Shown here: positions 45,326 to 53,990 of the stretch, in pieces
Layout of the letters: the number at the start of each line of letters is the position of its first letter
Numbering within the stretch: position 1 is the first letter of the stretch
Assembly (NCBI RefSeq): GCF_008153345.1
Contig: NZ_CP042818.1
Location: forward strand, 1,116,001 to 1,180,000
Length of the DNA: 64,000 nt
Direction of reading: 5' to 3'
From: Treponema phagedenis
GTDB lineage: Bacteria > Spirochaetota > Spirochaetia > Treponematales > Treponemataceae
Notes under the pieces: model-generated
The model's input: the letters and a program-made list of their open reading frames with translations, nothing else
What the model was told of the DNA's origin: nothing
Databases searched by the model: none
Made by a program: the position numbers and the translations under genes

Positions 45326-46606
45326 ATGTTATTGAAAAATATTGAAATTAGAAACGTGCGAAAAATCAAACAAGCCGAGATTGAATTTCACGGTGCCGGT
45401 GTACAGGTAATTCAAGGACTTAACAAGTCAGGCAAAACAACAATTGCGCAATCAATTGCATTAACGCTTGGCGGCAGTAAAGATTTTGTGCCGGGAATGA
45501 TAAGTGTAGGAGAAGAACAAGCGGAAATTATCGCGTATACAGACGATGAATTAAAAATCCGCACACTCATCGGCGAGAAGGTAACGCAAGATGTTTCGCG
45601 GCTTGATGAGCTAACAGGTCGCTATGCAAAAGTTTCAGGCGGCGTGCGCGCTTTTCTTGATTCAATTCGCTCAGGTCTTGAAATGCCGTTTGCAATTAAA
45701 GATTGGACAGACGAATCAATTATCGAGCTTTTAAAAGAGAGAACAGGGACAAGCGAAAAAATTGCATTGATTGATGAAGAATTAAAAAGACTTGAAGAGG
45801 CACGAACACAAACAGGACGGGATAAAAAACGGCTTGGCACGCCTACTCCTGTTCCGAAAGTAGAACATGCAAAACCGATTGATGAACTGCAGGCGGAAAA
45901 AGAAAAAGCGCAAAACTTTTTATCAACTCTTAAAAATGCCTTTTCTAACATCAATCAGGAAATGCACACGCTAAATATTGAATCGGAAAGCGATATTGAT
46001 GCTGCAATTCAGCGGCTTGAACTTGCAAAAGAGAATTTGCATAAATGGCTTTCAAAAAATCATAAGCAATATTCAAAAGAGGATATCGCCGAAATTGACG
46101 CTGCAATTCTTGAGTGGAATAAAAATGAAACAGCTGCAAACGCATACGATGCCTACATTGCCGCTTGCGATGAAATTAAAAAGCTTGAAGATGAATATAA
46201 CGGACTGACAAAAAAAATCGAAGCAAAGCGGCAAGAGCGAAAAGACACACTTGCAAGTATGGACTTAGGTGTGTCCGGATTGGAAATAAACGAAGACAAT
46301 CAGCTTGTTCATAATGGTGCAATTCGCGGAATTACAAAAACGAACACAATCGGCAACTGGTCGACAGCGCAAAGCATACAAGTATTTTTTTCTCTTGGTG
46401 TACGGTTTTCCGGCGAAATGAAAGTGATGGTTGTTGATAACGCTGAAAGTCTTGACGAGGCGCACACTGCAATTATCTCAGAGTGGGCTGAAAAATCGGG
46501 CTTCCTTGTAATCATGCTCAAAGTTGGCGATGTTCCGGAAGAATTAGAAGAGGGAATCATCTATTTGAAAAACGGAGAGGTTGTAGCAAATGAGTACAGA
46601 ATTTAA
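45326..46606 (+). CDS. RecF/SMC-like AAA ATPase of the phage recombination module
   Basis: The 426-residue protein starts like RecF/SbcC heads (LLKNIEIRNVRKIKQAEIEF), with Walker A GLNKSGKTTIAQ near residue 31, a coiled-coil middle (about 145-310, DELQAEKEKAQNFLSTLKNA) and a C-terminal head carrying VMVVDNAESLDEAH in the Walker B position. It probably assists recombination or repair together with the YqaJ and RecT genes. Its end overlaps the LRR gene start by 17 bases. Confidence 0.8.
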   Translation: MLLKNIEIRNVRKIKQAEIEFHGAGVQVIQGLNKSGKTTIAQSIALTLGGSKDFVPGMISVGEEQAEIIAYTDDELKIRTLIGEKVTQDVSRLDELTGRYAKVSGGVRAFLDSIRSGLEMPFAIKDWTDESIIELLKERTGTSEKIALIDEELKRLEEARTQTGRDKKRLGTPTPVPKVEHAKPIDELQAEKEKAQNFLSTLKNAFSNINQEMHTLNIESESDIDAAIQRLELAKENLHKWLSKNHKQYSKEDIAEIDAAILEWNKNETAANAYDAYIAACDEIKKLEDEYNGLTKKIEAKRQERKDTLASMDLGVSGLEINEDNQLVHNGAIRGITKTNTIGNWSTAQSIQVFFSLGVRFSGEMKVMVVDNAESLDEAHTAIISEWAEKSGFLVIMLKVGDVPEELEEGIIYLKNGEVVANEYRI

Positions 46607-47528
46607 CAATGAAATAAAAATGCGAACAACCGCAATCTGGGTTGGGTTCAGGGTTACAACAAAAGATGGCAGCCCGTGTGAAGTATGGAACGGTGGTAAG
46701 AAAATAGCGGAGCTGCAAAGCGACAACTGGGAAAACATTGCTGTCCCGAATAACGCAGAAGAGATAATCATTAAGGGGTATGACATACAAGAGTTGTACT
46801 GTTGTGGTAGTAAACTCACCGCATTAGATATAAGCGGCTTAACAAGTTTGAAAGAGCTGTACTGCAACAACAATCAGCTAACCACATTGAACGTAAGCGG
46901 CTTAACAAGTTTGCAATGGCTGGACTGCTCCGACAATCAGCTAACCGAGTTAGACGTAAACGGTTGTACAAGCCTGCGACTGCTGGACTGCTACGACAAT
47001 CAGCTAACCGAGTTAGACGTAAGCGGTTTAGTGAATTTAGAAGATATTGACTGTTCCGAGAATGACCTAACCGAATTAAATGTAAGGAATTGTAGGGCTT
47101 TACAAAGACTGAACTGCTCTTTCAACCGACTAACTGAATTAGATGTAAGCGGCTTAACAAGCTTGCAGTATCTGAAATGCTACGGCAATCAACTTACCAC
47201 ATTAAATTTAAGTGGTTGTGCGAGTTTGGAGGAGCTGGAATGCTACCGCAATCGACTGACCGAATTAGATATAAGCGGATGTACGAGTTTGCAATGGCTG
47301 TACTGCTACAACAACAAACTAAGTGCCGAAGCATTCAAAAAACTTTTTGAAGATTTTCCTGAAAATAAAGGTGTGTATTGCGAAGCGGTTTTATACGCAG
47401 ATTTAGAAGAAGAGAACAACTACCATTATTTTACGCACCCGACTGAATTAGCAGCTGCTTTTAAAGCAGCAGAAGGTAAAGGCTGGCGGTTCTATAAAGA
47501 TTTTGCAACATCTGAAAACAGATTATAA
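46590..47528 (+). CDS. Cysteine-ladder leucine-rich repeat protein, phage-encoded (copy 1)
   Basis: The 312-residue product has an N-terminal beta domain (RVTTKDGSPCEVWNGGKKIA, then a LQSDNWENIAVPNN block). About ten LRRs of 21-23 residues follow, of the form LxxLxCxxNxLTxLDVSG with a Cys at a fixed position, as in internalin-J-like cysteine ladders. A C-terminal cap contains ELAAAFKAAEGKGWRFYKDF. No signal peptide is visible, so it is probably cytoplasmic. Located between two DNA-metabolism genes, it looks like an inserted accessory gene. The first 140 bp are almost identical to the second copy at 50086. Confidence 0.82.
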   Translation: MSTEFNNEIKMRTTAIWVGFRVTTKDGSPCEVWNGGKKIAELQSDNWENIAVPNNAEEIIIKGYDIQELYCCGSKLTALDISGLTSLKELYCNNNQLTTLNVSGLTSLQWLDCSDNQLTELDVNGCTSLRLLDCYDNQLTELDVSGLVNLEDIDCSENDLTELNVRNCRALQRLNCSFNRLTELDVSGLTSLQYLKCYGNQLTTLNLSGCASLEELECYRNRLTELDISGCTSLQWLYCYNNKLSAEAFKKLFEDFPENKGVYCEAVLYADLEEENNYHYFTHPTELAAAFKAAEGKGWRFYKDFATSENRL

Positions 47529-47543
47529 AAAAGGAGTAACAAT

Positions 47544-48116
47544 ATGAACACGATTTGGTGCGATACGGAAACAACCGGATTAGAGCCTGAGAATTCGGGA
47601 GCCTTTGAAATTGCATTTATTTTTGCGGGCAAGGGAAAGGTACCTTGCGAGCGTCTATTTAAATTGAATCCGTTAAATGAAACTATTCTTTATCACGAAG
47701 AAGCTGCAAAAACACACGGTGTAAGTGAAGAAGAAATCAGGTCTTTCCCGCCTGCCGAAGAAATAGTGCCGAATATTGCGAATTTTTTTCAACAAGCAAT
47801 TCACGTATTCGGAGACGGAGAGAAGCTCACCTTTGCTGGGTATAACTGTAATTTTGACTATCGGCATTTAGAAGCATTGTTTAATCGCTGCGGGCTTACA
47901 CTTGCCGATTATTTTTCCAAACAGTTTGACGCATTGAAGTTTGTAAAAAAAGCAACAAGACAAAAAGCTATTCCGCGTCTTGAGAATTTAAAACTCGGAA
48001 CGGTTTGTAAATCTCTTGGGGTTAATCTTGAAAATGCTCACACGGCGTTGGCAGACATTCAAGCGACACAGGCTCTTTGTATCGAGCTTTTTAAGCGCGG
48101 TGTAAAAGTAGAATAA
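47544..48116 (+). CDS. DnaQ-like 3'-5' exonuclease
   Basis: The 190-residue DEDDh exonuclease shows Exo I IWCDTETTGLEPE, Exo II GYNCNFDYRHLEALF near 109-123 and Exo III ENAHTALADIQAT near 168-180 with the catalytic His. It resembles the proofreading epsilon family, here standalone and phage-borne. It likely trims DNA ends in phage replication or recombination. AAGGAG lies ahead of ATG 47544. Confidence 0.85.
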   Translation: MNTIWCDTETTGLEPENSGAFEIAFIFAGKGKVPCERLFKLNPLNETILYHEEAAKTHGVSEEEIRSFPPAEEIVPNIANFFQQAIHVFGDGEKLTFAGYNCNFDYRHLEALFNRCGLTLADYFSKQFDALKFVKKATRQKAIPRLENLKLGTVCKSLGVNLENAHTALADIQATQALCIELFKRGVKVE

Positions 48117-48164
48117 GAAAAGCACATTTGTGCTTTAACAAAAACAGAACTGAAGGAGTAATGT

Positions 48165-49127
48165 ATGAACGTAAACAACACAAACAAAAATCAAGTTACC
48201 GCTAAAACAAAAGGCGGCGACTTGCGGTCGATGATTATGGCAAACATGGATATGTTTAAGATGGCATTGCCGAAGGCGATAACGCCTGAACGAATGACTC
48301 GTATTGCAATGACAGCGGTTACACGGAACCCGAAGCTTGCTCTTTGTAATCAAAATTCTTTTTTTGGAGCTCTTTTAACGGCAGCTCAATTAGGATTAGA
48401 AGTAAACACGCCGCTCGGGCAAGCGTATCTTTTGCCTTATGATAGTAAAAATGGATTGCAATGTCAGTTTCAACTCGGTTATCAGGGCATGCTTGAACTT
48501 GCCTACCGCAGCGGACAATTCAAACGCATTAAAGCGGTAGTAGTCCACGAAGGAGATGAGTTCACCTACTCATATGGCTTAAATGCAATTCTTGAGCACA
48601 CGCCAAGCGGCAACGGAAATCCTACCCACGTATATGCTTTATACGAACTTACTAACGGCGGTGTTGATTTTGAGGTTTGGACTTGGGAAAAAGTTATGCA
48701 GCATGGAATGACTTTTTCAAAAAGTTTTGGAAACGGACCGTGGCAAACTGCCCCTGAAGAGATGGCAAAGAAAACCGTTTTAAAAGCTCTTTTAAAATAT
48801 GCACCAAAGGCGGTAGAACTTGCGGAAGCGGCAAATCTTGATGAAGGCATCATCGATAAAAAACTTGTGCGTAATGACGGAATAGCAGAAATTGTAACAA
48901 ATATTGAATATACGGAACCGGTGCAACAACAAACAGCGGTACAATATGCAGAACAGGATCCGGTAAACGCGAATGGAAAAACGCGCAGTTCCGAAAGACA
49001 AAAATCCGGAGCTGCTGCACAGATGAGCAAAGAACAACAAATGGCAAACGAAGATGAGCAAGCAATTGAAAAGTTTGAGCTGCAGCAAAATGCGATGTTT
49101 GACATTGCTCCTGAATTCCCCATGTGA
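48165..49127 (+). CDS. recT: RecT family single-strand annealing recombinase
   Basis: The 320-residue protein shows the RecT core ALLTAAQLGLEVNTPLGQAY and LQCQFQLGYQGMLELAYRSG, with IKAVVVHEGDEFTYSYGL. The C-terminus (about 255-320) is Gln/Glu-rich and disordered. It anneals complementary strands produced by the YqaJ exonuclease. AAGGAG precedes ATG 48165. Confidence 0.92.
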   Translation: MNVNNTNKNQVTAKTKGGDLRSMIMANMDMFKMALPKAITPERMTRIAMTAVTRNPKLALCNQNSFFGALLTAAQLGLEVNTPLGQAYLLPYDSKNGLQCQFQLGYQGMLELAYRSGQFKRIKAVVVHEGDEFTYSYGLNAILEHTPSGNGNPTHVYALYELTNGGVDFEVWTWEKVMQHGMTFSKSFGNGPWQTAPEEMAKKTVLKALLKYAPKAVELAEAANLDEGIIDKKLVRNDGIAEIVTNIEYTEPVQQQTAVQYAEQDPVNANGKTRSSERQKSGAAAQMSKEQQMANEDEQAIEKFELQQNAMFDIAPEFPM

Positions 49128-49142
49128 TGAGGTAAAAGTCAG

Positions 49143-49946
49143 ATGAAGGTTACAGGGCAGTACTTAGCGCGTAAAGTTTATTCAAACAATGTTCATTTTG
49201 TCATGCTCAAAATCGATGATAAAAAACAAGCTGACTTACTGGACACGCTATTCAAACGAAAAGCGGAACGAGACGCAAGAGCTGGACACGAATCCCTCTT
49301 GAATGTTTCGTTTAATTTGCAATATCGAGAAAAGTCTTATAAACAATTGCGCACGGTTTTTGCCCTTGTAACTGCAATCTTTATTTCGATGGATGGGCGG
49401 CTTCCGACTGAGGAAGAAAAATACGCATTGTATTTGGATTTGCTTGATGTGTATGCACTTAAAACGCCGAGCAAAATAAAACCTGATACTCTGCGAACAA
49501 TTCATCTATCTGAATCAAACACCTTTGAAGCCGCTCATTTTATTAACGGACTTATGCTGCACCTTGCAACCGAATGCGATTTAGATTTGGATTTGCAATC
49601 CGATGTAAAAAATCTTTTATGGGAATGGGAACTGCACAGAGGCGGTGAAGAAAAAGACCCGCTTGATTATTACGATACGGAATGCACGCAACTTATTTCT
49701 GAGGCGGACTGGCGGGAACTTCATCAGTACAGTGAAGCAAGCGGACTGCATGAGGCAATTCATCTTCATCATATCGTAACGCGTGGAGCGAATGCGGCGG
49801 CAATCGATAAAGCGTGGAATTGGTGCGCCTTAACTTCTGACGAACATGAGCAGCTGCATCATTACGGCGAAAAAGCATTTTTAAAAAAATACCCGCACCT
49901 TGAAGGCAAGTTTAAACGAGCCCACAGAATGGCGGGAAAACTATAA
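49143..49946 (+). CDS. Putative phage HNHc nuclease
   Basis: The 267-residue protein ends in a His-rich metal site, HLHHIVTRGANAAAIDKAWN followed by WCALTSDEHEQLHHYGEKAF, as in the HNHc_6 family of phage recombination modules. The N-terminal region is mixed (MKVTGQYLARKVYSNNVHFV). It commonly stands beside RecT and SSB genes, as here. ATG 49143 follows the recT stop by 15 bases. Confidence 0.78.
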   Translation: MKVTGQYLARKVYSNNVHFVMLKIDDKKQADLLDTLFKRKAERDARAGHESLLNVSFNLQYREKSYKQLRTVFALVTAIFISMDGRLPTEEEKYALYLDLLDVYALKTPSKIKPDTLRTIHLSESNTFEAAHFINGLMLHLATECDLDLDLQSDVKNLLWEWELHRGGEEKDPLDYYDTECTQLISEADWRELHQYSEASGLHEAIHLHHIVTRGANAAAIDKAWNWCALTSDEHEQLHHYGEKAFLKKYPHLEGKFKRAHRMAGKL

Positions 49947-49963
49947 CCGATGAGGAGGTTTAT

Positions 49964-50092
49964 ATGGATAAGGTAACATTAGAAACCTTAAACAGCGGAG
50001 CAGCTATCGACCTTTTCAATGTTGAGCTTGAAAAAGTTTTAAAAAACATGGAATTATAAAAAAAACCTGACAGGGAGAAAAACAAATGGATA
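49964..50092 (+). pseudogene. Truncated replication-terminator-like phage protein
   Basis: ATG 49964, after GAGGAGG, reads MDKVTLETLNSGAAIDLFNV followed by ELEKVLK. That is the typical opening of phage replication terminator-like proteins, which continue for about 80 more residues. Here homology stops after 28 residues, exactly where DNA identical to the LRR-cassette border begins (50047), and the frame ends at 50092. Insertion of the LRR cassette appears to have cut the gene. Confidence 0.55.
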
Positions 50093-50110
50093 AAATACGA
50101 ATGAGAACAA
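50047..50110 (+). repeat. Direct repeat flanking the second LRR gene, left copy
   Basis: ATGGAATTATA, then AAACCTGACAGGGAG, then AAAACAAATGGAT and AGAACAA recur in the same order at 50866-50927, just after the LRR gene. The two copies bracket the gene and its start, which suggests tandem duplication or a discrete transferable cassette. Confidence 0.75.
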
Positions 50111-50877
50111 ATGCGGGTAGCATTAAGCTGCGTGTTACAACAAAAGATGGCAGCCCGTGTGAACTGTGGAACGGTGGTAAGAAAATAGCGGAGCTGCAAA
50201 GCGACAACTGGGAAAACATTGCTGTCCCGAATAACGCAGAAGAGATAATCATTAAGGGGTATGACATACAAGAGCTGGGCTGCGACAACAATCAGCTAAC
50301 CGCATTAAACGCAAGCGGTTGTACAAGATTGCAAGTGCTGTACTGCTCCTACAATCAGCTAACCACATTAAACGTAAACGGTTGTACAAGCCTGCAATGG
50401 CTGGACTGCTCCAACAATCAGCTAACCACATTAAACGCAAGCGGTTGTACAAGCCTGCAATGGCTGTACTGCGACAACAACAAACTAATCTCATTAGACG
50501 TAAGTGGTTGTACAAGCCTGCAAGAGTTGTACTGCAACAACAATCAGCTAACCACATTAAACGTAAACGGTTGTACAAGCCTGCAATGGCTGGACTGCTC
50601 CAACAATCAGCTAACCACATTAAACGCAAGCGGTTGTACAAGCCTGCAAAAGCTGTACTGCAACAACAATAAACTAAGTGCCGAAGTTTTCAAAAAGATT
50701 TTTGAAGATTTGCCTGAACGCAAAGAGAAATGCGGAAGGGTATTGTTATATAAAGACGGCGATAGCAACTACAAGGATTTTACGCAGCCTCCCGAACTTG
50801 CAGCCGCCTTTAAAGCTGCAAAAGCGAAGGGTTGGAGATTATATAAAATTAATAATGATGATTTGATGGAATTATAG
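50086..50877 (+). CDS. Cysteine-ladder leucine-rich repeat protein, phage-encoded (copy 2)
   Basis: The 263-residue paralogue of the gene at 46590 has the same N-terminal beta domain (DGSPCELWNGGKKIAELQSD), about seven LRRs with a Cys at a fixed position (LDCSNNQLTTLNASGCTSLQ) and the cap ELAAAFKAAKAKGWRLYK. AGGGAG lies before ATG 50086. Two stretches of about 95 bp are identical (around 50366-50460 and 50555-50649), so repeat-number variation by recombination is easy. No signal peptide is seen. Confidence 0.82.
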   Translation: MDKIRMRTNAGSIKLRVTTKDGSPCELWNGGKKIAELQSDNWENIAVPNNAEEIIIKGYDIQELGCDNNQLTALNASGCTRLQVLYCSYNQLTTLNVNGCTSLQWLDCSNNQLTTLNASGCTSLQWLYCDNNKLISLDVSGCTSLQELYCNNNQLTTLNVNGCTSLQWLDCSNNQLTTLNASGCTSLQKLYCNNNKLSAEVFKKIFEDLPERKEKCGRVLLYKDGDSNYKDFTQPPELAAAFKAAKAKGWRLYKINNDDLMEL

Positions 50878-50927
50878 AAAAAACCTGACAGGGAGGAAAA
50901 CAAATGGATGGAATAAAAAGAGAACAA
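50866..50927 (+). repeat. Direct repeat flanking the second LRR gene, right copy
   Basis: This repeats 50047-50110 with a few substitutions. After ATG 50904 it encodes only MDGIKREQPQKRGNI before a stop, that is, the beginning of another LRR gene start that has lost its body. Confidence 0.7.
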
Positions 50928-50947
50928 CCGCAAAAAAGGGGTAACAT

Positions 50948-51991
50948 ATGAAATCAAATTTTAAAAGCTGTATTTTTTCAGAAACAACCAAAAAACAAAT
51001 TGATGCAATGACGGATATCAACATGAAATTACGCTTTTATGAAGCAGTTACTAATTACGGAATTTACGGTATAGATCCGGATTTTGAAGGGATTGATTTA
51101 CTTATTTGGATTCCAATGAAGGATATCATCGATAACGCAACAAACAAACGAGGAGCTCCTGTAGGAAATGCTAATGCCAAAAAAGCTAATAATAAAACTA
51201 GCGATAGCGATACAGAACAAGAAAAACAAATAAAATATAATGAAACAAAAAAACTGCCTAAAAATATAGAAAGCAATTCAGAGCAGAAAAAACAAATGGA
51301 TTTAATTGAAAACAAAGAAAACAATTCAAAACAAGAAAAACAAATAAAACAATTGAATTCAATAAAAACAAATAAAACAATTCGCCCTAATGATAATGAT
51401 AATGTTAATGTTAATGTTAATGATAATGTTAATGATAATGTGAATCATCCTCCTCCTGAAGATACAGCAGGACAAGATATATATACATGTTCTGACAAAC
51501 AGGAGGATGAGGAGGTTTTCTCTGACTTTTCAGAAAACGAAAATTTAATCCAGCTTGCAAAAGACATATACGGGGTTTTTGTTGAGGCGGGAATAAACAA
51601 ACCAAATACCTTTTTGCTCTTCTTGCAGCGAGACTTTCAGCTTGGACTTGATAAATTACGGGAGCAGGCAATTCCTGTTACCCCTGACATTCTTGCGGCA
51701 TGCAAAAACTACGCAAAGGTTTTGGCGTTAAAAAAACAACAAGCAACCTGGTGGAACTTTACCGGCGGGTTTGACGGTTTTTGCGGGAAAAACATAATCC
51801 TTAAGTTTTTGCCAGAGCGATTTACTCTCACGCAGTTTGAAAAAAATAACCGCTCCCCGCAGGCGGAGAAGGATTATTCAAAACAGGATTTTTCGCAAAG
51901 CAGCATTGATGAGTTTTTCGGTAAGCCACAACCGCCGCCACAGGTGGTGAGTGCTGACGTCGGCGATGAACTAGAGGGCGTTATGTTTTAG
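50948..51991 (+). CDS. Phage replisome organiser-like protein
   Basis: The 347-residue protein has an N-terminal domain (about 1-70; FYEAVTNYGIYGIDPDFEGI, then a DLLIWIPMKDIIDNATNKRG block) of the DUF6291-like type common in phage initiators. A long low-complexity Asn/Lys/Glu linker (about 75-170), including repeated NDNVNVNVNDNVNDN, and a C-terminal domain with WWNFTGGFDGFCGKN follow. It is followed by a DnaC-like loader, the usual initiator-loader pair. The Asn-Asp-Val repeat is encoded by a 6-bp unit (AATGTT, AATGAT) that may vary in length. Confidence 0.72.
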   Translation: MKSNFKSCIFSETTKKQIDAMTDINMKLRFYEAVTNYGIYGIDPDFEGIDLLIWIPMKDIIDNATNKRGAPVGNANAKKANNKTSDSDTEQEKQIKYNETKKLPKNIESNSEQKKQMDLIENKENNSKQEKQIKQLNSIKTNKTIRPNDNDNVNVNVNDNVNDNVNHPPPEDTAGQDIYTCSDKQEDEEVFSDFSENENLIQLAKDIYGVFVEAGINKPNTFLLFLQRDFQLGLDKLREQAIPVTPDILAACKNYAKVLALKKQQATWWNFTGGFDGFCGKNIILKFLPERFTLTQFEKNNRSPQAEKDYSKQDFSQSSIDEFFGKPQPPPQVVSADVGDELEGVMF

Positions 51992-52004
51992 GGGGTAAAA
52001 GACT

Positions 52005-52784
52005 ATGAGAGTTTTAAAACAAGGGAAATGGCAACAGGTAAATATTACGCAATCTTTTTTGCCGGACTATTTGCGGCAATCAAAAGCTTTATGTAAAACA
52101 CACGGTGAATACAAATGCCTCATTGACACAAGAACAAACGAAACATCCCCTTGCCCTCTTTGTGAACAAGAGCGGAAGCGGGCGGAACTCGAAACGCAAA
52201 AAGAGCTTGAGCAGTTTGAAGCACGCTTAAAAAAAATAGACGGGCTGCCCAAGCGGTACCGCAATGCCGGCTTTAAAAATTTTGTCGTTGACGAAAAAAA
52301 CAAAACCGCACGGGATAGCGTTTTGTCGTTTGCGAAAAATCCGAATAACAAATGGCTTTTGCTGCTCGGCAAAAACGGCACCGGTAAAACTCATCTCGCG
52401 CATGCTGTGCTAAAACTAACGGGCGGCATCTTCCGAGATTTTGACGACGTCTCAACCGACTTACTGGACGCACAAGCGGGATACGGCGAAGGCTTAAACA
52501 AAACGCTTGATAAATACGCTAATGCGCCCATGTTGGTGATTGACGAAATTGACAAGGTGAAAAACACCGAAGGGCGCATAACTTGGCTTAATACAATCTT
52601 GCGCCGCCGTTACAACGAAATGCTGCCGGTTGTGCTTGTTGGAAACATTGACCTTGAACGTCTATGTCAAATTATAGACTTGCACGGAGGAGAGGCAATG
52701 CGGGACAGAATTAAGGAGTTGGGTATAGTTGTCAATTTTAATTTTGAAAGTTATAGACCCGTTTTAAGAAATGAGAAGGAGTAA
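52005..52784 (+). CDS. DnaC-like AAA+ helicase loader
   Basis: The 259-residue protein has an N-terminal Cys cluster (CKTHGEYKCLIDTRTNETSP followed by CPLC) that may bind zinc. An AAA+ core has Walker A LLGKNGTGKTHLAHAV near 124, Walker B MLVIDEIDKVKN near 177, and the Arg-rich sensor TILRRRYNEMLPVVLVGNID. It loads the replicative helicase onto origin DNA. A partial second copy of its C-terminal half lies at 53530. Confidence 0.87.
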   Translation: MRVLKQGKWQQVNITQSFLPDYLRQSKALCKTHGEYKCLIDTRTNETSPCPLCEQERKRAELETQKELEQFEARLKKIDGLPKRYRNAGFKNFVVDEKNKTARDSVLSFAKNPNNKWLLLLGKNGTGKTHLAHAVLKLTGGIFRDFDDVSTDLLDAQAGYGEGLNKTLDKYANAPMLVIDEIDKVKNTEGRITWLNTILRRRYNEMLPVVLVGNIDLERLCQIIDLHGGEAMRDRIKELGIVVNFNFESYRPVLRNEKE

Positions 52785-52788
52785 AAAA

Positions 52789-53088
52789 ATGAAACAGATT
52801 TATTTAAGTGGGGCAATAAGCAATAATCCAAACTACAAACAGGATTTTGAAACAGCCTATAACAAACTTCACAAAGCGGGATATTCGGCAATACTTAATC
52901 CTGTTAAGTTTTGCGAAGGGTTAAAAACTTGGGACGACTGTATGCGGAAGTGTCTATTTATTTTAAGCCGACATAAAAACTTAGGTATTGCAAAAATAGA
53001 AACGCCGTATGCTTCAAATGGCGCAGAATTAGAATTACAAATTGCGGAAGCGTTAGGCTATGAAATTTATGAAAGAAAGGAGAATTAA
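52789..53088 (+). CDS. DUF4406-like nucleoside deoxyribosyltransferase-fold protein
   Basis: The 99-residue protein starts KQIYLSGAISNNPNYKQDFE with the AYNKLHKAGYSAILNP segment and ends YASNGAELELQIAEALGYEI, the DUF4406 pattern related to nucleoside 2-deoxyribosyltransferases. ATG 52789 follows GAAGGAG and is preferred over an upstream frame start at 52771. Such genes occur in many phage replication regions. Confidence 0.72.
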   Translation: MKQIYLSGAISNNPNYKQDFETAYNKLHKAGYSAILNPVKFCEGLKTWDDCMRKCLFILSRHKNLGIAKIETPYASNGAELELQIAEALGYEIYERKEN

Positions 53089-53091
53089 AAA

Positions 53092-53418
53092 ATGATTTTT
53101 GGGGAATCTTATAACTTAATTCAACAGGCAATAGCATCACATTCTGAAAACAAATTAAACAAATGTGTGTTGTGTGATTGCTATCAAGCATACGCACTTA
53201 TGAAGACGCATATTGATGAGGCGAATAAACATGTCAACAGAGCCAACATGGAGTTTGATTATTATTGGGAAAAGGTGAAGGAGATGAAAACAAATGAGCA
53301 AAAACGCTTCTTAAAAGATGTAAAAGATAATGCTGAAATAATAATCAACGAACTTGTATGTGTTATTGCTTTAATCGAAAAATCAGAAAAGCAAATATAC
53401 GGGGGCGAAAATGAGTAA
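53092..53418 (+). CDS. Hypothetical helical phage protein
   Basis: The 108-residue product is helical, with a Cys-rich stretch KCVLCDCYQAYALMKTHIDE and a coiled-coil-like centre (VNRANMEFDYYWEKVKEMKT). ATG 53092 follows AAGGAG and begins four bases after the previous stop. No family is recognised. Confidence 0.55.
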   Translation: MIFGESYNLIQQAIASHSENKLNKCVLCDCYQAYALMKTHIDEANKHVNRANMEFDYYWEKVKEMKTNEQKRFLKDVKDNAEIIINELVCVIALIEKSEKQIYGGENE

Positions 53419-53527
53419 AAACAAAATTATAGATATTTTGTCGTTTTTTGAAACAAAAAAGAAAGTTTTTGCTTATGAAGACTTCATTATCATTCCAAGT
53501 TTAGCTTGTAAGGGAGAGAGTATATAA
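53411..53527 (+). CDS. Small phage ORF (38 residues)
   Basis: ATG 53411 (GGGGGCGAAA upstream) reads MSKNKIIDILSFFETKKKVF and stops at 53527. It overlaps the previous gene by eight bases. This may be the broken start of a larger gene, since the following sequence is a degraded DnaC copy. Confidence 0.35.
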   Translation: MSKNKIIDILSFFETKKKVFAYEDFIIIPSLACKGESI

Positions 53528-53529
53528 AA

Positions 53530-53895
53530 TGTCAATGAGTTTTGTTTTTTATGAAACATTTACAAAACAATTAAAATGCCTTGACGCTCAAGTCGGTTTT
53601 GGTGAAGGCGCAAAACGCCGTACTTAACAAGTATTCTTTTTGCCCAATGCTTGTAGTAGACGAAGTTGACAAAGCGAAAAAAACAGAAGGCCGTATTGGT
53701 TGGCTTAATATAATTTTACGCCGCAGATACAACGAGAGGCTGCCTGTTATTCTTTGCGGTAATATCGACCTAGAAACATTATGCAGGCATATAGACCTTA
53801 ACGAAGGCAAGGCTATGCGGGATAGAATTGAAGAAGCCGGAGAAGTAGTACTTTTTAACTGGGAAAGCTCCCGTCCCGAAAAGCGGAGCGTGTGA
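53530..53895 (+). pseudogene. Frameshifted C-terminal fragment of a second DnaC-like gene
   Basis: The first frame reads LDAQVGFGEG, matching LDAQAGYGEG of the intact loader. Homology then continues in another frame (NKYSFCPMLVVDEVDKAKKT, then RRRYNERLPVILCGNIDLET) to the stop at 53895. Walker A and the N-terminus are missing, and the first 17 residues are unrelated. It is a diverged partial duplicate of 52005-52784 with a shift near 53605. Confidence 0.75.
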
Positions 53896-53990
53896 ACCGG
53901 CAATTAAAGGTTGATGGTTTTAAAAGTGGCTATCAACTAAAAGTTTACAGCCATAAGGGAGAACTTGAAGCAGTTGATTGCGGCGACTAA
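53892..53990 (+). CDS. Possible small ORF overlapping the DnaC remnant
   Basis: GTG 53892 overlaps the preceding TGA (GTGTGA) and encodes 32 residues, VNRQLKVDGFKSGYQLKVYS and then HKGELEAVDCGD. It has no strong ribosome-binding site and may be part of the same degraded segment. Confidence 0.2.
   Translation: MNRQLKVDGFKSGYQLKVYSHKGELEAVDCGD

Noticed and set aside
46590-47528. Diversity-generating retroelement target
   Set aside because: LRR variation would fit, but no reverse transcriptase, template repeat or adenine-biased substitution pattern is visible in the window.
48566-49123. 185-codon minus-strand ORF opposite recT
   Set aside because: Shadow of the RecT gene; Ser/Cys-rich, low-complexity translation.
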